Positions 60,613-64,000 of a DNA stretch of 64,000 nt are shown here, piece after piece (positions within the stretch are counted from its first letter, which is position 1; each line of letters starts with the position of its first letter). This stretch comes from Anthoceros angustus (lineage: Eukaryota > Streptophyta > Anthocerotopsida > Anthocerotales > Anthocerotaceae): contig MU008176.1 of NCBI GenBank assembly GCA_010909165.1, forward strand, positions 1,108,856 through 1,172,855, read 5' to 3'. Position numbers and translations under genes: made by a program. Under the pieces are notes generated by a model. It made no database searches and was not told the DNA's origin. It saw only the letters and a program-made list of their open reading frames with translations.

Positions 60613-61248
60613 ATGGATGAGGAAACTTATGTTCCCGGTCTATATGTGAATGGAGAACGCGTGCTTAACCTCACCGCCCATGTGCGTGTGGAAATAGGAG
60701 GGACTGTGGCCTACCTAAGTGAGGAGTGCATACTTCTACCACCGCGCCGGTGGGGGTTGGCCCCTTATGGAGGCGACTTTGGAGGAGTTGAGCGAGGAGG
60801 AGGTCCAGCTTGGGTGGACGAGGAACCGTAATAATCCTCGAATAGGCGGCCGGAAGATGCGAAGCCCCAGTGGTACACCTCAAATTCGACGACAAAGTGA
60901 GGTGGAAGTAGTGTGGGAGAACCCCACCAGCGCAAGGGAGAGCTCGTGGCGGCAATGGAGGACGAGCTGCACGCCAGAGCAGCGAGGCGAGGTGGTAGCA
61001 TCCTAAAGATAATTTGGTTAGGTGTCGACCGACCTAGGATCGCCCAATTGTGGGCGCGGCCCTTCGTGATAGCCATCTTAGGACCTAAAATCCGGGCATG
61101 GCGCCCAGAGATGTATAAGGGGCAGGTCCCTCACGCAGATAACTCGGTTGAGATCCCCACGCCTGGCTGGTTGGAGACGTCCGATGATGGGTGGCGCGAC
61201 GCCCTAGGGGTGGTCGAGAGCTTGCTCCGCAACCGGGAGGAGGGGTGA
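60613..61248 (+). pseudogene. Unrecognised + frames near end of the inserted element
   Basis: Frames at 60,613-60,831 (MDEETYVPGLYVNGERVLNL) and 60,913-61,248 (ILKIIWLGVDRPRIAQLWAR, VIAILGPKIRAWRPEMYKGQ, VEIPTPGWLETSDDGW) look protein-like rather than random. I cannot assign a family. They may be parts of one broken gene. Confidence 0.35.
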
Positions 61249-61249
61249 T

Positions 61250-62030
61250 GGAGCAATTTTGCCGACAAAGGAGGAGGAAACCAAGGGATTGGCGCGGGTC
61301 CGGAGCTTGCTCGTAACGCCTGCCGTGACGGGGTTCTTCTTTCCTTCACCTTGTCCCGAAGTTGTGTTCAAATTGAGAGTGTTGAGTGGATGGTTGGAAG
61401 CTGCCAATTGAGGGAGAGAGAGGAGAGAAGATTGGGTGAAGGAGAGATCAAATCAGACGCGAGGTGTGAGATCGTGGAAAGAGAAGGAGAGCGAATTGGG
61501 AGCGAAAGGAGAATTGTGTGTGTTTGAAACTCGAACCGGTGTTTGGAAAGTGCACAAGGGAAACAACTGGTGGAAATCGTGTGGTGTGGCGCCTTTCGTG
61601 TGTGTGTGTGTGTGTGTGTGTGAGAGCGTGAGGTATCCTAGGAACTTTGGTCCCTAGGAATCGGTGCATGAAGTGTGGAGTGCAGAAAGATCGTGAGCGC
61701 GACGCCGTGGACGGGATCCGGCGCGGAAATAAGTCGCTAGGGTTTGGTGTGGGACCCACCTCGGTGGTTGTAAGCAACTACCGGTAGTGGTGAGAGCCAC
61801 CGTGGTGGAAGTGGAATAGAGGCGGTCGTGGAATAAGATCCGTGGTAGACAAGACGGGGTAGTAGGTTGAGTAGATAGAGAGGAGTAAAGTAAGTCTGAC
61901 TTAGGTGAAGGTCAAGAGTGATAGAAGTTAGCGCTTGGCACAAACCATTCCCTCGGGAGCGAATCCCGTGACTACAGCGACATTGAGGGTAAATGTGGAC
62001 CCACCGTGTCCCACGACACGGGTTTACATG
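61250..62030. other. 3' part of the inserted element, with (GT)n
   Basis: No recognised gene. A (GT)n run of about 24 bp lies at 61,599-61,622. The end of the block passes into minisatellite near 62,035. A short minus frame at 61,448-61,777 contains poly-His/Thr from the GT run and is not credible. Confidence 0.5.
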
Positions 62031-62034
62031 CATG

Positions 62035-62270
62035 ATGCCTCCCACTGGGTACCGCCTCCCAAGGCACGCCTCCCCACCGAGGTACCGCCTCCCTAGCACG
62101 CCTCCCTGCTGTGCCTCCCCTACACTGCACCGCCTCCTACACGCCGCCTCCCTACCGGCACGCCTCCTCCCTACCGGTACCGCCTCCCTACCGGGTACGC
62201 CGCCTCCCTAATGCGTTGCCTCCCCTGGTACGCTGCCTCCCTACCGTGTACGACCGGGTGCCTCCCCATC
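62035..62270. repeat. Second CCTCCC/ACCGG minisatellite
   Basis: About ten variants of GCCTCCCTACCGGTACGCC. It is related to, but distinct from, the units at 57,515-58,295 (TACGCC against TAGGCC). It overlaps the C-terminal end of the gag-like minus frame, where it encodes an Arg/Gly-rich tail (RTRGGNALGRRRTR). Confidence 0.9.
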
Positions 62271-63363
62271 GGCACTCCACGAAACGCGGGACTCCTCCCA
62301 CCCTTGGGGCTGTCAACCCTACCGTGGTAGTCTGCCCCTCATAGACTACCACCTGGCCCTCTATGGCCGGATTTTGCTCTCCTTCTCCTTGCTCCTCTTG
62401 TGGGGGAAAGGCCTCCCACTCCGGCAACCTCGTTGCCTCCACCTCCTCTGTCCTTGGCCCTGGTGCGCTTGTGGAGGTATGTCCTCCCATAGTCTTCCTT
62501 AGAGCGAAGGGCAAAAGCCGCTCTAAGCTTGGTTGGAGGTGAATGATCTCAAAAGGATGCCAAGCATCCTCAAGCTCTTTGCTAGTCAAGAGCCCCTCCG
62601 TCTCCCACAAATGCACCAAATAGGTGCTGAGGTAACATGGCCTTGGCCCCTCTTCATCCACGGAATTCGGCCTAAGGAGCTTCTCCCTGTGATGGATATA
62701 GGCCTCATACATTATTGTGCCCCAATCCGGCTTGGCTCCTTGCGAAATCTTCCACAAGAATTGGAGGAAGTTGGTGCTGAAGTAAGAGGTCCATTGGTAA
62801 TTCACCAACCCCAGGACAATCTTGGCAAAGAACCGCCATTTCAGCTCCTTGATGCTGTCCGTCTTCCAGCCGTTCTTGGCGTGGGCCTTCACTCCTCCGT
62901 CCATCATGTCTAAGACCTCTTGTGGGATTTCCGAAAGGGAGATCCTCTTCCCTCCATTTGTCCTCTCAAGGAGGGCAATTCCGGAGCTCTCCTCCTCCGG
63001 CCTTCCATACACCTGTCGAATGCTCCTAGCTCCAAACCCAACACCGGCCGTCACAGCATTCCTGACAGAGCAAGGGCTGCCTCTGATTGATGGAGGTTGA
63101 TGTAACACTCCTCAATCAACTCCAAATTGGTGTAGGCCCACTGGCGGCCATCCCAATTGGATGTTTTCCTCCTCCGCCCACTGCCTAAAATCCACCAAAT
63201 CGCGGGGGTTGAGCTGCCCCACAAAACAGGTGAACTGGGGCATCTCGAAATCGCCTCCTCCTTGCGGCATAGCCTCCGCTGCTGTTTTCTTGCCCTTTCC
63301 TCCTCCTGAGGATGAGCCTTTGGCAGGCGCGGCCTTCCCCTTGCCTTTCCCTGCTCGAGGCAT
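62188..63363 (-). CDS. Gag-like protein with DFRQWA motif (best-preserved copy, one frameshift)
   Basis: Start at 63,363: MPRAGKGKGKAAPAKGSSSG (basic, disordered), then FEMPQFTCFVGQLNPRDLVD and FRQWAEEENIQL. After one frame change it reads GRQWAYTNLELIEECYINL. A third frame (63,108-62,188, 306 residues) continues cleanly: GVGFGARSIRQVYGRPEEES, ISLSEIPQEVLDMMDGGVKA, SIKELKWRFFAKIVLGLVNY, EAYIHHREKLLRPNSVDEEG and LVHLWETEGLLTSKELEDAW, then a Pro/Glu-rich linker and the minisatellite-encoded tail. I do not know the function. The conserved blocks shared with 49,749-50,530 define a family, and the coiled-coil protein usually follows. No RT, integrase or transposase was seen nearby, so the element may be non-autonomous. 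Confidence 0.6.
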
Positions 63364-63399
63364 GGCGCCTTTTCCCGCAAAAATGCTGTCAAGGAAGTG

Positions 63400-64000
63400 G
63401 ATTACTCCCCAATTGCGAGTTCTCTCGCCCTTCTAGTGCCTCAGCCAAAAAACCCTCTTGGTGGAAAGCAACTCTTTTACACAATCTCAAGGTTAGCCCT
63501 AGCTTGCTTCCCACCCTCTTCTTCTCTCCTTTTTCTCCAACGTGGAGGTGCTTCGACTGAGTTACTCGCGCCTTCCTTCAGTCCCTTCCTCCAATTTCGT
63601 TTTGCTTCCACTCGTCATTTCGCCATTGCCCTCTGCTCCCGAGTCTCCGTACTTGCAGACTGCCTCTACGCCTCCACACGGTGGCGACCTCCTCTTTTCC
63701 ACTTCCTTTTTCCTCTCGCTTCCCCGCGAGCTCCAACTAGGGTTTCCTCTCCTTCCTCAGCTCGCGCGCCTAGCTCCCTTTTGCGCTCAAACTTGATCGC
63801 GGTGGTGATGGCGAGGGCGATGGCGGCTCTCTCCTCTCCTCTTGCGCTACGCCTCCTCCGCCTCACAAGTGAGGACGCCACCAAGAGAGTTGGCGCCAAA
63901 GCGCACTTTGCCCTCCTTAGATTGCTGCCACCTGGAGACTTACCAACCCTAGATTTGATTTACCACACTAAAATTCCTAATCCTGCCTAAATTACCTATT
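63400..64000. other. 5' flank of the gag-like minus gene
   Basis: Pyrimidine-rich on + (purine-rich leader on minus). It includes CTAGGGTTTCC and ACCAACCCTAGATTTG words. No gene is supported; the + frame 63,397-63,990 is Ser/Leu/Arg-rich and overlaps a minus frame of equal quality. It probably carries the promoter or leader of the minus-strand element, cut by the window edge. Confidence 0.4.

Larger units (their letters stand above)
58300..62030 (+). mobile_element. + strand element inserted within a minisatellite
   Basis: Both sides of this 3.7-kb block are the same class of CCTCCC/ACCGG minisatellite, and the flanking minus-strand frames (coiled coil to the left, gag-like to the right) are parts of one element family. 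The simplest reading is insertion of a + strand element into the minisatellite of a minus-strand element. It begins with a promoter-like block (58,320-58,540) related to that at 49,400-49,640. It then has charged + frames (59,446-59,976; LLRAQEAASEKAHKQRAI near 60,240). No terminal repeats were confirmed. Confidence 0.5.

Noticed and set aside
61593-61657. Poly-Val/Cys frame at the (GT)n run
   Set aside because: Low-complexity translation of a 24-bp dinucleotide repeat.

Overview
The window looks like repeat-dominated nuclear DNA of a land plant, probably a seed-free one (fern, lycophyte or bryophyte). The grounds are a bacterial-type organellar tryptophanyl-tRNA synthetase gene (TrpRS) with about 15 exons and short GT-AG introns of about 75-150 bp, remnants of a PLS-type pentatricopeptide repeat (PPR) gene, and Ty1/copia, CACTA (En/Spm) and PIF/Harbinger elements. 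The sequence alone cannot fix the lineage. No rRNA, tRNA, CRISPR array or bacterial operon was seen.

Layout. 1-2,700: AT-rich DNA with a 71-bp tandem repeat, a short non-LTR reverse-transcriptase remnant and a cluster of TGTAACAC motifs. 2,700-6,240: pyrimidine-rich on the + strand; an unrecognised minus-strand reading frame is present twice in tandem. 6,240-17,600: remains of a minus-strand CACTA transposon. Its transposase N-terminus (15,850-16,200) is separated from the rest (7,417-9,700) by about 6 kb of another element that itself carries a 1.8-kb tandem duplication. 17,600-20,331: an inverted repeat, a dispersed repeat also found at 55-56.3 kb, a solo copia-type LTR, and a 5'-truncated copia end that abuts the gene array.

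20,332-34,850 is the only stretch with clear host genes. It is a tandem array of about 5.65-kb units, two full and one partial. Each full unit carries TrpRS (+) and a convergent PPR gene (-); neighbouring units place PPR and TrpRS head to head. TrpRS copies A and B are pseudogenes. Copy C (31,896-34,667) keeps every catalytic exon in frame and is probably the working gene. Both PPR copies are broken.

34,928-37,600 is a decayed PIF/Harbinger element (transposase plus MYB/trihelix-like partner) following a 150-bp (ATT)n microsatellite. Next to it, 38,706-49,076 is a Ty1/copia element with about 255-bp LTRs, primer-binding site, gag, integrase, RT, an intact RNase H frame and an antisense frame with an AT-hook-like motif. 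It is swollen to 10.4 kb by internal tandem duplications. 49,077-64,000 holds several copies, in both orientations, of a poorly known element family with a DFRQWA-motif gag-like protein and a long coiled coil, plus CCTCCC/ACCGG minisatellites.

The most striking property is the number of tandem duplications (at least nine, units 0.4-5.7 kb). Outside the TrpRS array the paired copies differ mainly by clusters of short indels at shared hot spots, where each copy lacks different bases. This could be real microhomology-driven duplication followed by decay, or error-prone long-read assembly. Deciding which matters for every broken frame reported here.
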